A model generated the notes under the pieces. It ran no database searches and had not been told where the DNA came from. It worked only from the letters and a program-made list of their open reading frames with translations. Below are positions 18,193 through 27,202 of a DNA stretch of 64,000 nucleotides, piece after piece. Location of the stretch: assembly GCF_009746715.1 (NCBI RefSeq), contig NZ_VRKW01000015.1, positions 1 through 64,000 of the forward strand, written 5' to 3'. The DNA is from Ketobacter sp. MCCC 1A13808 (lineage in GTDB: Bacteria > Pseudomonadota > Gammaproteobacteria > Pseudomonadales > Ketobacteraceae). The position numbers were made by a program, and so were the translations under genes. The stretch's first letter is position 1. The number at the start of each line of letters is the position of its first letter.

Positions 18193-21100
18193 GCTTTCCT
18201 AATCTATCGGCACTTGCAGTACGAGAGCGATCAGTTACGCTGTATTTCCTGATTTTATCCGTGTTCGCAGGGGCTTATGCTTTTGCCTCATTGGGACGTG
18301 CGGAAGACCCTTCTATTACTCTGCAAATGTTGATGGTTTCCGCAGTCTGGCCTGGTGCCACTCCTGCAGAGATCGAACAGCAAGTGGTTCACCCAATCGA
18401 GAAGAGCATCCAGAGAATTGAGTATCTTGACGAAATCAAAACGACGGTCCAGGCAGGCCGGGCTGATATCCAAGTCCAATTTCATAGTTATACACCACAG
18501 GAAAAAATGCCGGAACTACAGTTTCAGGTTAGAAAGCGCATGTTGGATCTATCCTCACATTTGCCTGAAGGGGTTGTAGGGCCCATCGTCAATGATGACT
18601 TTTCCGATGTGTATTTCAGCCTATTTAGCCTTTCTGCGCCCGGCCTTCCGGTGCGAAAATTAACACGTTACGCCGAGCGGCTCCGAGATGAATTACAACT
18701 CATTCCCGGTACCCGCAAAGCCGATTTGATCGCCGAGCGCGAAGAGAGAGTCTATGTCGATTTAGACAATGTTGTTATGACTAACAGCGGCATCTCATCC
18801 CAAGCCGTATTCGAGGCGATAAGAGCATACAATACGCTTATCCCCGCCGGTCAGATCGACACGACTGGTCCGCGCCTAAGGTTTCGGCTCGATTCAGATC
18901 TGTCTGATCCTCAGCGATTGGCACAGGTCCCTATCCGTGCCGGTGACCATCTAATCCGGCTGGGAGATATTGCCGTCATTACCCAAGGTTACGAGGAACC
19001 ACCGTCGTATTTTGCTCGAGTCAATGGAGAAGATGCAATACTTGTCGGCGTAGTCATGGGCAAGGGTGAAAACGGATTAGTATTTGGTGAACGCCTTGAC
19101 GCGTTTCTAAGCAAAACGAGAGCTGAGCTTCCCTTGGGTATGGAACTGGATCAAATCACCAATCAGACGGATGCCATTAAAGCGGCAGTTAATTTGTTCC
19201 AGGTGAAGTTTTTGGTGGCCGTAATCGTGGTGATGAGCATTGGATTTTTATCATTAGGGCTGCGCGCCGGTTTGATCGTGGGTATCGCAGTTCCGATCAC
19301 CCTTGGGTTAACGTTTGTGCTGATGAAAGCCGCCAATATAAATCTGGATCGTATTACCTTAGGGGCACTAATCATCGCGTTGGGTTTATTGGTCGATGAT
19401 GCCATCATTGCGATTGAAATGATGTTGGTAAAGCTGGAAGAAGGTTGGAGTAAAGTAAGCGCCGCCACTCATGCTTGGAATGCGACAGCTTCGCCTATGC
19501 TTTTCGGCACTCTGGTTACCATGTTCGGCTTTGTTCCGATTGGATTTGCCAAATCTGGGGTAGGTGAATACGCTGGAAATATATTTTGGGTTTTGGCTTT
19601 TTCACTCATTATCAGTTGGTTGGTGGCCGTTACTTTTACACCTTATTTGGGCGTAAAGATTTTGCTTGCACCCAAGCTGAAACCCGGCAATATGGGCGAT
19701 CACTACAAGTCATCCCTGGTGTACGAGTATCTACGGGCCTTGATTACGTGGTGTGTTCGCCATCGGCGGACCGTGGTCTTCATTACCTTTGCGATGTTGG
19801 TGCTAAGCGTCGCAGGCATGGCGGGGCCGGTGGAAAAACAGTTCTTCCCAGGCTCGGATCGGCCCGAAATTTTGATTGATGTGAATCTAGCACCCGGTAC
19901 ATCGGTCACGACAACGGACACGACCGTCAAGCGCCTTGAGGCACTATTAGATTCAATGGGAGGTGTTGAAAATTACGCCAGTTATGTAGGTGGCGGGGCG
20001 CCACGTTTTTTCATCTCGGTTAACCCTGAGCATCCGGACTCTTCGTTTGCTAAAATAATCGTAACAGCGACGGGGCCGATTGAGCGTGACCGAATTATTG
20101 CTGCATTAGACCAACATGTTGCCAATGGTGCTTTTGCCGAGGCGCGTATTCGTGTCACACGCCTGTTGTTCGGGCCGCCAGTTGACTGGCCTGTCAGCTT
20201 CCGTGTCATCGGACAAGACCCTGCGACCTTAAGGAAAGTGGCCCACCAAGTCAGGGAGGTCATGTCCCACAACCCTCACGTTGTCAATCCTCATTTGGAA
20301 TGGGATCAACGTGTACCGACATTGAAGCTGGAAATGGATGAACAGCGCCTTCGACTAATGGGATTGACACCACTTTCAGTTGCTCAACAAATGCAATATC
20401 GAACAGATGGAGTTCCAATAGCTGAGGTCAGACAAGACATCAGAACTGTTGATGTCTACGTTCGCGGCCAGGGTGCCAAGCGAGCCCAAAACGAGCCACC
20501 CATTTATGAGCTCCGCAATGAACAGGGTCAAAAGATACCACTTTCACATCTGGGCGAGGTGAAAATTGCTTACGAAGATGCCATGATTCGACGCCACAAT
20601 CGAGAGCTCTTTCTGGCTGTTCGCGGGGAGGTAAAGAATGCGCAGCCACAAGATGTCACCAAAACATTATGGGCGGATCTGGAATCAATTCATGCAGCGC
20701 TCCCTGATGGTTACAGGATTGATATTGCAGGTAGTCTGGAACGTTCACAAGAAGCAGAGGACTCTATAAATCAGGTTTTCCCACTGATGATTGCCCTGAT
20801 GGTAACTTGCGTGGTGCTGCAAATGCGAAGTTTTCCTGGTGTTGTGATAGTGCTTTTAACAGCACCCTTGGGCGTCATTGGCTCTGTCGTAGCACTGCTG
20901 GTTTTCAAGCAGCCTTTCGGATTTGTCGCCTTACTTGGGCTGATCGGATTGGCAGGCATATTAATGCGCAATACTTTAATTCTAACTCAGCAGGTCAGAG
21001 ATAACCTTGAGGATGGCATGCTGCCGTCAGATGCGGTCGTCGAGGCGGCTGTCAGACGCGCAAGACCGGTGGTGCTAACCGCTTTGGCTGCTGCGCTTGC

Positions 21101-21239
21101 GTTCATCCCTTTGACGACCGATATTTTCTGGGGGCCGATGGCGTATGTTCTGATTGGTGGTGTCATTTTAGGCACCGCCATTACGCTTTTGTTCGTGCCA
21201 GCGCTTTACGCATTGGCGTTTCGTTTGGAAAGTAGATGA
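18189..21239 (+). CDS. RND efflux transporter permease
   Basis: 1016 residues, within the usual size for AcrB/HAE-type pumps. Inner-membrane proton/drug antiporter. Visible: first transmembrane helix after RERSVTLYFLILSVFAGAYA, two large periplasmic loops, and the TM4 proton-relay pair in LGLLVDDAIIAIEMM; the second half repeats the architecture (LLGLIGLAGILMRNTLIL). The first periplasmic motif DPSITLQMLMVSAVWPGATP is typical of the HAE2/NFE-like subgroup. Translationally coupled to the adaptor. Flanked by lipid-catabolic operons, it may export toxic substrate or intermediates, as inferred from context only. Confidence 0.9.
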   Translation: MSFPNLSALAVRERSVTLYFLILSVFAGAYAFASLGRAEDPSITLQMLMVSAVWPGATPAEIEQQVVHPIEKSIQRIEYLDEIKTTVQAGRADIQVQFHSYTPQEKMPELQFQVRKRMLDLSSHLPEGVVGPIVNDDFSDVYFSLFSLSAPGLPVRKLTRYAERLRDELQLIPGTRKADLIAEREERVYVDLDNVVMTNSGISSQAVFEAIRAYNTLIPAGQIDTTGPRLRFRLDSDLSDPQRLAQVPIRAGDHLIRLGDIAVITQGYEEPPSYFARVNGEDAILVGVVMGKGENGLVFGERLDAFLSKTRAELPLGMELDQITNQTDAIKAAVNLFQVKFLVAVIVVMSIGFLSLGLRAGLIVGIAVPITLGLTFVLMKAANINLDRITLGALIIALGLLVDDAIIAIEMMLVKLEEGWSKVSAATHAWNATASPMLFGTLVTMFGFVPIGFAKSGVGEYAGNIFWVLAFSLIISWLVAVTFTPYLGVKILLAPKLKPGNMGDHYKSSLVYEYLRALITWCVRHRRTVVFITFAMLVLSVAGMAGPVEKQFFPGSDRPEILIDVNLAPGTSVTTTDTTVKRLEALLDSMGGVENYASYVGGGAPRFFISVNPEHPDSSFAKIIVTATGPIERDRIIAALDQHVANGAFAEARIRVTRLLFGPPVDWPVSFRVIGQDPATLRKVAHQVREVMSHNPHVVNPHLEWDQRVPTLKLEMDEQRLRLMGLTPLSVAQQMQYRTDGVPIAEVRQDIRTVDVYVRGQGAKRAQNEPPIYELRNEQGQKIPLSHLGEVKIAYEDAMIRRHNRELFLAVRGEVKNAQPQDVTKTLWADLESIHAALPDGYRIDIAGSLERSQEAEDSINQVFPLMIALMVTCVVLQMRSFPGVVIVLLTAPLGVIGSVVALLVFKQPFGFVALLGLIGLAGILMRNTLILTQQVRDNLEDGMLPSDAVVEAAVRRARPVVLTALAAALAFIPLTTDIFWGPMAYVLIGGVILGTAITLLFVPALYALAFRLESR

Positions 21240-21251
21240 GGAACTATGCAC

Positions 21252-21854
21252 CTAATCCTTAAGCACCGCGTCGCGAATCACTCGCCAGACGAAATCACCT
21301 ATCTCCTCAAGCGAATAGCGACCATCTTCACGAAACCAAGTTGCTACCCAGTTGAGTGCTCCAAGACCAATAAGGCGCAGCAAATCCTGATCAACGTCCT
21401 CACGTAGCACCCCTACATCTGCAAGAGACCTAAGCATAGCGCCCCATAATGCCTCGTAGCGGTCACGCAGTTCGATCATTTCCGCTCGTGCTTCACCGCG
21501 CAAGGAGCGCCATTCGAACAGCAGCACGTAGACCAAATCCGAGCCACTGACTACTAATTCCAGGTGCGAATTTATGCCTAGCCGTAATTGCTCTACAGGA
21601 TCTGTTACGCTTGTCACCGCTCTGTAGACAGCGCTCGAAGCATGCTCCAAGCCCAGTCGCATCAAATCAACAAGAATGTCTTCCTTGGCTTTATAGCGAT
21701 AATGAAGGCTTCCGGGCAGTAAATTGCATGCTTCGGCAATTTCTTTCACCGTCGTCCGATCATAGCCCTGCTCTCGAAACAGCCGAGCGGCTGAATTTAA
21801 CACAAAGTCGCGGTCAGACACTTTTACTTGCTGGGGTTCATTTTTCTTTTTCAC
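21252..21854 (-). CDS. TetR/AcrR family transcriptional regulator
   Basis: 200 residues, GTG start with a near-perfect AGGAGG 5 bases upstream. N-terminal helix-turn-helix: ARLFREQGYDRTTVKEIAEA and LPGSLHYRYKAKEDIL; the C-terminal ligand domain is all-helical. It converges on the RND pump gene and is divergent from the metal-hydrolase/SDR/esterase/monooxygenase operon. Two dyads with GGTTGG-N4-CCAA, one at the promoter of the 22100 operon and one in the promoter of the 16443 run, flank it and are its probable targets. The ligand is likely a pathway acyl-CoA or hydrophobic substrate (inference from the KstR2/FadR-like TetR proteins of catabolic clusters). Confidence 0.85.
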   Translation of the reverse strand: MKKKNEPQQVKVSDRDFVLNSAARLFREQGYDRTTVKEIAEACNLLPGSLHYRYKAKEDILVDLMRLGLEHASSAVYRAVTSVTDPVEQLRLGINSHLELVVSGSDLVYVLLFEWRSLRGEARAEMIELRDRYEALWGAMLRSLADVGVLREDVDQDLLRLIGLGALNWVATWFREDGRYSLEEIGDFVWRVIRDAVLKD

Positions 21855-22016
21855 TTAATCCTCCTGCGTATGCAAGTCGATGATATTAGTCGATATGTTT
21901 CCGTGGCGCACCTTTTTCAATTCTACAACCCAGCTCCGACTTGATCAGCAACTCTCAAAGCGATCCTTCTTTTGTGCCAAATACATACATCTTCCACCCT
22001 TTTGTTTAACACCTGC

Positions 22017-22061
22017 TTGACCATTAGGTCACCAAGACACATAATATGGTTGGTTGTCCAA
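22017..22061 (+). promoter_or_regulatory. Promoter and operators of the 22100 operon
   Basis: TTGACC (22017-22022) and CATAAT (22040-22045), 17 bases apart, each match the sigma-70 consensus at five of six positions. A perfect dyad TGACC-ATTA-GGTCA (22018-22031) overlaps the -35, and TTGG-TTGT-CCAA (22050-22061) overlaps the expected transcription start. The latter shares GGTTGG-N4-CCAA with the palindrome at 16496-16509. Repression by the divergently encoded TetR protein is the simplest reading. Confidence 0.6.
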
Positions 22062-22099
22062 ACAAATAGCATGAAGAAATCTACTAGGAGAACAGACAA

Positions 22100-23032
22100 A
22101 TGGCGCTGGCAAGTCGAAAGATCGGTTATGACGAAGTTGTAACGCGCGACATCCATTTCCCAATGAACCGTGAGACGGTCGCGCGCCACTGGTTTAACAA
22201 AGACCCCTGGTGTACGCATTGGATGAATGCCATTCTGGCCGCAGTGCCGGATGGTGAGCGCTGGGTAATGAATTCAGCACGGCGTCAGCTCGATAAATTG
22301 CGCGACCCGGAAGTGCGCAAGGCCGCGCTGGAGTTCATCCGCCAGGAGCGCATCCATGCCCGTGAGCATGACGAGATGAACGCCATATGCGTGCAACAGG
22401 GCGTCCCTATCGACAAGGTCGAGGGGATCTTCAAGCACATTCGCAAGGAGCTCCAGCATCGCCTGAGCGATGACATGCAAAGCTCTATTGCGGCGGCGTT
22501 CGAGCATTTCACTGCTATCATTTCCGCGGTGATGCTGGAGCACCCGGAGCTATTCGATGAAACACACCCTGAATTACGTGCCATGCTGTACTGGCACTTC
22601 GTTGAGGAAACTGAACACAAGAGTGTAAGCTTTGATGTGTTCGTCGACGCAAGCGGTGGCGGCCTGCGTAGTTATCGACTGCGCACCAGCGGCATGCTTC
22701 TGGCTATCGCTCTTGGTTTTCCCCTCATGCTCGGTAATCAGGCATTCTTGCTCTATAAGGACAAGCAGATCCTCAACCTGCGTTCAGCGGCCTCTATGAC
22801 CAGGATTCTGTTCCTTAAACCAGGCATTCTGTCCAAAGTGCTGGCAGGCATCTTTCCCTACTTCTCCCCCACCTTCCACCCTTGGGATGATGACAATCGT
22901 GAGATCATCAAGGTCTGGAAGCGTGTTTACGAAAAAACCGGCGACACCCACAAGGCGTTCGAGGCGGTACGGAAGCACCAGTCCGGCCCTCGGATAGGCG
23001 ACGGTCTACATCCAGTGGCGCAACCCGCCTGA
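22100..23032 (+). CDS. Metal-dependent hydrolase family protein (PF10118), first gene of operon
   Basis: 310 residues, ATG with AGGAG 10 bases upstream. Same family as the product of 15574-16443: FIRQERIHAREHDEM and WHFVEETEHKSVSFDVF supply the conserved Glu/His ligands, and a hydrophobic segment (GMLLAIALGFPLMLGNQAFL) suggests membrane attachment. It heads a tight four-gene operon with SDR, esterase and flavin monooxygenase genes. The reaction is not established for the family; its repeated first position in two catabolic operons suggests a common early step or a membrane-linked ancillary function. Higher GC than the region upstream. Confidence 0.75.
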   Translation: MALASRKIGYDEVVTRDIHFPMNRETVARHWFNKDPWCTHWMNAILAAVPDGERWVMNSARRQLDKLRDPEVRKAALEFIRQERIHAREHDEMNAICVQQGVPIDKVEGIFKHIRKELQHRLSDDMQSSIAAAFEHFTAIISAVMLEHPELFDETHPELRAMLYWHFVEETEHKSVSFDVFVDASGGGLRSYRLRTSGMLLAIALGFPLMLGNQAFLLYKDKQILNLRSAASMTRILFLKPGILSKVLAGIFPYFSPTFHPWDDDNREIIKVWKRVYEKTGDTHKAFEAVRKHQSGPRIGDGLHPVAQPA

Positions 23033-23041
23033 GGAGTTCTT

Positions 23042-23869
23042 ATGACGAAGCAACCTTTACCACCTTCCCGCAACGCAGCCGCTGTTGTCACTGGAGCTGG
23101 CAGCGGTATTGGCCGTAGCTTTGCGTATGAATTGGCGCGCCGTGGAGGTGTGGTGATCTGCTCAGACATCAATGAGGCACGAGCCGAACAGGTCGCCGCC
23201 AGCATACAGGCGCTAGGAAGTAAGGCCATTCCCCATCGCTGTGACGTCGGCGATGCAAAAGAGATGGCCGCCCTCAGCGATGAAGCCGAGAAACTACTCG
23301 GCCGTCCGGTGACGCTGGTAATCAACAATGCCGGCGTGGGCCTGGGGGGTCCCATCGGTGAGGTGCTCTTGGACGACTGGCGCTGGTGCATGAACGTCAA
23401 CCTTTGGGGTGTCATTCACGGCTGCCATTTCTTTGCGCCGAAACTGCGGGATCTCGGCTATGGCGGCATCATTAATGTCGCTTCCGCCGCCGCATTTGGC
23501 GCTGCGCCGGAGATGAGCACCTACAACGTCACCAAGGCAGGTGTACTGGCGCTGTCGGAAACACTGGCCGCCGAGCTGGCTGGCACTGGCGTAAACGTCA
23601 CAGCACTGTGTCCTACAGTGGTACCCACCAACATCGTCAATGATGGCAAACTGCCGGAAAAGCGCCGAGAGTTTGCCCGTGCCGCCATGACCCGCTTCGC
23701 CCTGACCACAGCCGACAAGGTCGCCCGACAAACACTCGATGCGCTGGATCGAGGGGAACTTTATATGCTGCCGCAAATTGATGGCCTCATGGCTTGGCGT
23801 TTCAAACGCCTCATGCCTCGCTTGTACACCCGTATCGTGGGTGAGACCTATCGCCTGCTGGCCGACTGA
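23042..23869 (+). CDS. SDR family oxidoreductase
   Basis: 275 residues, ATG after GAGGAG. Classical short-chain dehydrogenase: TGAGSGIG cofactor motif, VINNAGVG, catalytic Ser in NVASAAAFG and YNVTKAG (Tyr/Lys). C-terminal extension (MPQIDGLMAWRFKRLMPRL) resembles SDRs of lipid and terpenoid pathways. It lies 9 bases after the metal-hydrolase gene and 14 before the esterase gene. In combination with a Baeyer-Villiger-type monooxygenase it plausibly oxidises an alcohol to the ketone that the monooxygenase then uses. Confidence 0.85.
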   Translation: MTKQPLPPSRNAAAVVTGAGSGIGRSFAYELARRGGVVICSDINEARAEQVAASIQALGSKAIPHRCDVGDAKEMAALSDEAEKLLGRPVTLVINNAGVGLGGPIGEVLLDDWRWCMNVNLWGVIHGCHFFAPKLRDLGYGGIINVASAAAFGAAPEMSTYNVTKAGVLALSETLAAELAGTGVNVTALCPTVVPTNIVNDGKLPEKRREFARAAMTRFALTTADKVARQTLDALDRGELYMLPQIDGLMAWRFKRLMPRLYTRIVGETYRLLAD

Positions 23870-23883
23870 ATTAGGAGACACTA

Positions 23884-24852
23884 ATGGCATCCCTTCCTGC
23901 AAAAATTATTAAGCCCCTTTTCCGCGTTATGATGAAACGCGATATTCTGGATCCCGAACATCTGGTTCGTCATTTGCGTAAGGTTATGAATGCGCCTTTG
24001 TTACCCTCACTGCTGCCAAGCGGTGTTAGCCTTAGGTATGCGCGTGTCGCCGATATCCCAGGACAGTGGCTGACCACCGCCACTCCGACCGTAACGCTGC
24101 TTTTCCTGCACGGTGGTGCTTTTGTCGGTGGCCGCCTCGACACCTACCACAATTTTTGTGGCAGGCTGGCCCAGGCGCTGAACGCGCGTATTTTTCTTGC
24201 CGATTACCGGCTAGCCCCGGAGCATCCCTATCCGGCCGCACCGGACGATGCCTTGAGCGTGTACCGTGAATTGATTGATGACTCTCGGCCATTGGTCGTG
24301 GCCGGTGACTCTGCCGGTGGTAATCTGACGCTGGTGACACTTCTGCGCGCCCGCGACGAGGGACTTCCGATGCCGGTATGTGCCATCGCCATCTCTCCAG
24401 GTGCCGATGCCACCGGCGAGTTGATGTCCCGGCAAGCCAACAACGACTCCGATCCGATGCTTTCCCAAGCAATGATCGATGGTGCCACAAAGCTCTATCT
24501 GCAGGGCGCCGATCCGCTGCACCCCTACGCTTCCCCGTGCCGTGGCGATTACCGACAGCTACCACCATTGATGCTGACGGTGAGCGAGGAGGAATGCTTG
24601 CGCGATGATGCCTATGCCGTGGCCGAACGCGCACGCCAGGCAGGCGTGCCAGTGAAACTGCTATCGCGACCAGACATGCCGCATGTCTGGCCGATCTTGC
24701 GGCTACTGCTGCCGGAAGCACGAAAAGACACCGAACGGCTGATCAACTTCGTACAAACGCAGTTACGCAGTGCCCCGGTTAAAGCTCAAAATCGCCACGA
24801 TTTTGGTAACGACATTCCGGCTTGCTCCAACGTACAGGAGACCGTCGCATGA
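23884..24852 (+). CDS. Alpha/beta hydrolase, hormone-sensitive-lipase type esterase
   Basis: 322 residues, ATG with AGGAG just upstream. Oxyanion-hole motif FLHGGAFVGG, nucleophile motif GDSAGGN, acid in SEEECLRDDAY and catalytic His in DMPHVWPIL define the HSL/GDXG family. Cytoplasmic esterase acting on short or cyclic esters and lactones. It follows the SDR gene and its stop codon overlaps the start of the monooxygenase gene (ATGA). Hydrolysis of the ester or lactone made by the Baeyer-Villiger enzyme is the obvious joint role. Confidence 0.85.
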   Translation: MASLPAKIIKPLFRVMMKRDILDPEHLVRHLRKVMNAPLLPSLLPSGVSLRYARVADIPGQWLTTATPTVTLLFLHGGAFVGGRLDTYHNFCGRLAQALNARIFLADYRLAPEHPYPAAPDDALSVYRELIDDSRPLVVAGDSAGGNLTLVTLLRARDEGLPMPVCAIAISPGADATGELMSRQANNDSDPMLSQAMIDGATKLYLQGADPLHPYASPCRGDYRQLPPLMLTVSEEECLRDDAYAVAERARQAGVPVKLLSRPDMPHVWPILRLLLPEARKDTERLINFVQTQLRSAPVKAQNRHDFGNDIPACSNVQETVA

Positions 24853-26453
24853 ACATGACTGCCTTTGCACCTGAGGAATCGATGCATTCGGCGCGCCCTG
24901 ACCACGAAGTCATCATCGTAGGCGCAGGGATCTCTGGCATTGGCACCGCTGTACAACTCAAAGCGGACGGTATTGACGACATCCTTATCCTTGAGCGCAG
25001 CATTGATGTTGGTGGCACCTGGCGTGACAATCGATATCCGGGAATTGCCGTGGATATCACCTCGTTCACTTACTCATTCTCATTCGAACAGAACCCCAAC
25101 TGGTCGCGGGTATTCGCGCCGGGCAGCGAACTTTATCAATACACTCGCCGGGTAGCGAGCAAATATGGGATCTACCCGCACATCCGCTTTGGCGTCGAAG
25201 TGCAACAGGCCAGATTCGATAAGCACAATGACCTATGGGTGCTGACATTAAAGCAGGGCAAAACCCTGCGGGCACGACATCTGGTTTCCGCAGGGGGGGG
25301 GCTGATCTCGCCCAAACTACCCGACATCGAGGGTCTCGACAACTTCGAAGGCGATATCATCCATACCGCCCGCTGGCCAAAGGGCATCGACCTGAAGGGC
25401 AAGCGTGTCGCGGTCATCGGCACCGGAGCTACCGCCGTGCAACTGGTGCCAGAAATTGCTCGACAGGTCCGCCAACTTGATGTTTACCAACGAACACCTA
25501 TCTGGGTGCTAAAAAAGCCGGATCGAACCTTGCCGGGCTGGCTAAAAACCCTATTTCGCGCCTCACCTGCTTTACAGCAAGGTATTCGCAGTGTAACGGA
25601 CGCTTCCAGCGAAACCCTGATGGTATTGTCCGCAATCTACTACCGCCAAGCTCCCTGGATCGTGCGTGCCTGTGAGAAGGCTGCCCTCCAAAACATGTAC
25701 GAACAACTTCCTGATCGGCAGGATCTCTGGGAGAAGCTCAGCCCTGCCTATGGCTTTGGCTGCAAGCGCCCCACCTTCTCCAACGAGTATTTCAAAACCT
25801 TCGCGCAGGACAACGTCGAGCTGGTGACAACACCGATTCGACACATCACCCGCAGGGGAATTACCACTAACGACGGCAAGTCACGCCCCATTGACGTACT
25901 TGTGCTCGCCACCGGCTACAAGACATTCGAGAAAGGCAATATCCCCTCCTTCGAACTGATCGGGAGCAACGGCACCGACCTTGGACAGTTCTGGCATGAC
26001 AATCGCTACCAAGCCTACGAGGGATTGACCATACCGGGCTATCCGAACTTCTACATCATGCTCGGCCCTTACGCCCTGATCGGTACGTCTTATTTCAAAA
26101 TGGTGGAGGGTAACGCAATTCACCTGTCGAGGTGTATTCGTGAGTCCCGAAGGCGCGCAGCAACGCGAGTCGAGGTTCGGCAAGAGGCGCATGATAGTTA
26201 CTTCCAGGACATACAGAAGCGCCAGCAGGGGACTGTTTTCCTGAACCACAACTGTGCTACCTCGAACAGCTATTACTTTGACCGCCACGGTGATGCACCC
26301 ATGCTGCGACCCTCAACTTCGCTGGAGATGCTTTGGCGTGCGAAGCACTTGCCGATGACACACTACAAATTCAGTGGAGGTGACGATCAACAAGACGTGA
26401 CCCAGCCTGAGGCCGACTCGGTGAAGGGTAAGCTGGAACTAACCGCATTTTGA
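24849..26453 (+). CDS. FAD-dependent Baeyer-Villiger-type monooxygenase
   Basis: 534 residues from the ATG at 24849, which has AGGAG 8 bases upstream and overlaps the previous stop. Two dinucleotide motifs (IIVGAGISGIG for FAD; VIGTGATAVQ for NADPH) flank the fingerprint FEGDIIHTARWP, which fits FxGxxxHxxxW(P/D) exactly. ERSIDVGGTWRDNRYPG is also typical. It inserts oxygen next to a ketone, making an ester or lactone. In the same operon are an SDR (ketone formation) and an esterase (ester cleavage), together a complete ketone-to-acid-plus-alcohol route. The substrate could be cyclic, terpenoid or long-chain. Confidence 0.9.
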   Translation: MNMTAFAPEESMHSARPDHEVIIVGAGISGIGTAVQLKADGIDDILILERSIDVGGTWRDNRYPGIAVDITSFTYSFSFEQNPNWSRVFAPGSELYQYTRRVASKYGIYPHIRFGVEVQQARFDKHNDLWVLTLKQGKTLRARHLVSAGGGLISPKLPDIEGLDNFEGDIIHTARWPKGIDLKGKRVAVIGTGATAVQLVPEIARQVRQLDVYQRTPIWVLKKPDRTLPGWLKTLFRASPALQQGIRSVTDASSETLMVLSAIYYRQAPWIVRACEKAALQNMYEQLPDRQDLWEKLSPAYGFGCKRPTFSNEYFKTFAQDNVELVTTPIRHITRRGITTNDGKSRPIDVLVLATGYKTFEKGNIPSFELIGSNGTDLGQFWHDNRYQAYEGLTIPGYPNFYIMLGPYALIGTSYFKMVEGNAIHLSRCIRESRRRAATRVEVRQEAHDSYFQDIQKRQQGTVFLNHNCATSNSYYFDRHGDAPMLRPSTSLEMLWRAKHLPMTHYKFSGGDDQQDVTQPEADSVKGKLELTAF

Positions 26454-26477
26454 GCGGCTGGAACCGAAAATATCTAC

Positions 26478-26503
26478 CTAATGGGGAGCCTTCCCCTCAT
26501 TAG
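26478..26503 (+). terminator. Hairpin after the monooxygenase operon
   Basis: CTAATGGGGA (26478-26487) pairs with TCCCC-T-CATTAG (26492-26503) apart from one bulged T, with a short GCC-based loop. No strong T-run follows directly, so it may be a weak terminator or an mRNA-stabilising structure. It lies 24 bases after the stop codon. Confidence 0.5.
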
Positions 26504-27141
26504 CCCTAAACTGGGACAATTTTCTTAATTTTGCCGCGATCGTAGATAGGCACAAAACCTTCGATGTGCTTTCGAATCGCTTGTAACGCGACATCGATTT
26601 TTTACTATGCTCAATCTTCTGAGTATAACTATGATCTTGCGTAAGGCCTGCGATACCTAGAGCCAGCGTCCTACTTGAATTTATTGTGACTTTATTGACG
26701 CCATGAACTGCGTAGCTTTTTCCAGCAGGTACAGAAGAAAAGGACATCGGCGAAATTGACCACTCTGCTCTTGCCATTATTTCTGTGAAGGAAGTTTAGT
26801 ATTACAGTCGCATAAACCTCAATGCTTTTGTTATTTTTAATACTATTGATGGCCCAACTTCCCTTTTGCTCAATTAGGGTAAAAATAGGAATCTCGAAAA
26901 AAGCAATATCCTCTGGAGGCCACGGATGGCGAGGCTTATAGGGTACTTTGTCGTTTTTGGACGGAAAATCCCTAGAACCTCTAGGAGAAATAAATTACTT
27001 TGAGCAACGTAGACCGGAAGATAACTTTGGCCCGGCTGCAGGTTTTAGTTGAGCAGCTATGCCGAATCAGTAGATCCTGATTTAGTGTGACTGTAACAAC
27101 GTCTCTTATTGTGGTGCTGATAATAGCAAAAACACACTTGC
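26504..27141. other. Long intergenic region before the first CYP153 gene
   Basis: About 640 AT-rich bases. A minus-strand open frame of 99 codons (26478-26777, starting MARAEWSISPMSFSS) runs into the hairpin; it has no clear ribosome site, no recognised homologue and an unusual composition, so I do not call it a gene. The rest shows no repeat or RNA gene that I can recognise. Confidence 0.35.
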
Positions 27142-27171
27142 TTGACATTTGTTTGTGCGACCAAATACCAT
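27142..27171 (+). promoter_or_regulatory. Promoter of the first CYP153 gene
   Basis: A perfect TTGACA (27142-27147) is followed after 18 bases by TACCAT (27166-27171). A loose dyad of TTTG and CAAA halves falls inside the spacer, a possible regulator site. The distance to the ATG at 27203 is suitable. No ribosome site stronger than GTGAG-like bases is visible. Confidence 0.5.
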
Positions 27172-27202
27172 CTGGATTGTTTATTGCCAGTGAGTACGCA
27201 CA

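Noticed and set aside
23294-23902. 202-codon antisense ORF over the SDR gene
   Set aside because: Shadow of the high-GC SDR coding frame; no own motif.
26478-26777. 99-codon minus-strand ORF after the monooxygenase operon
   Set aside because: It runs into the operon's hairpin, lacks a ribosome site and has no family resemblance.
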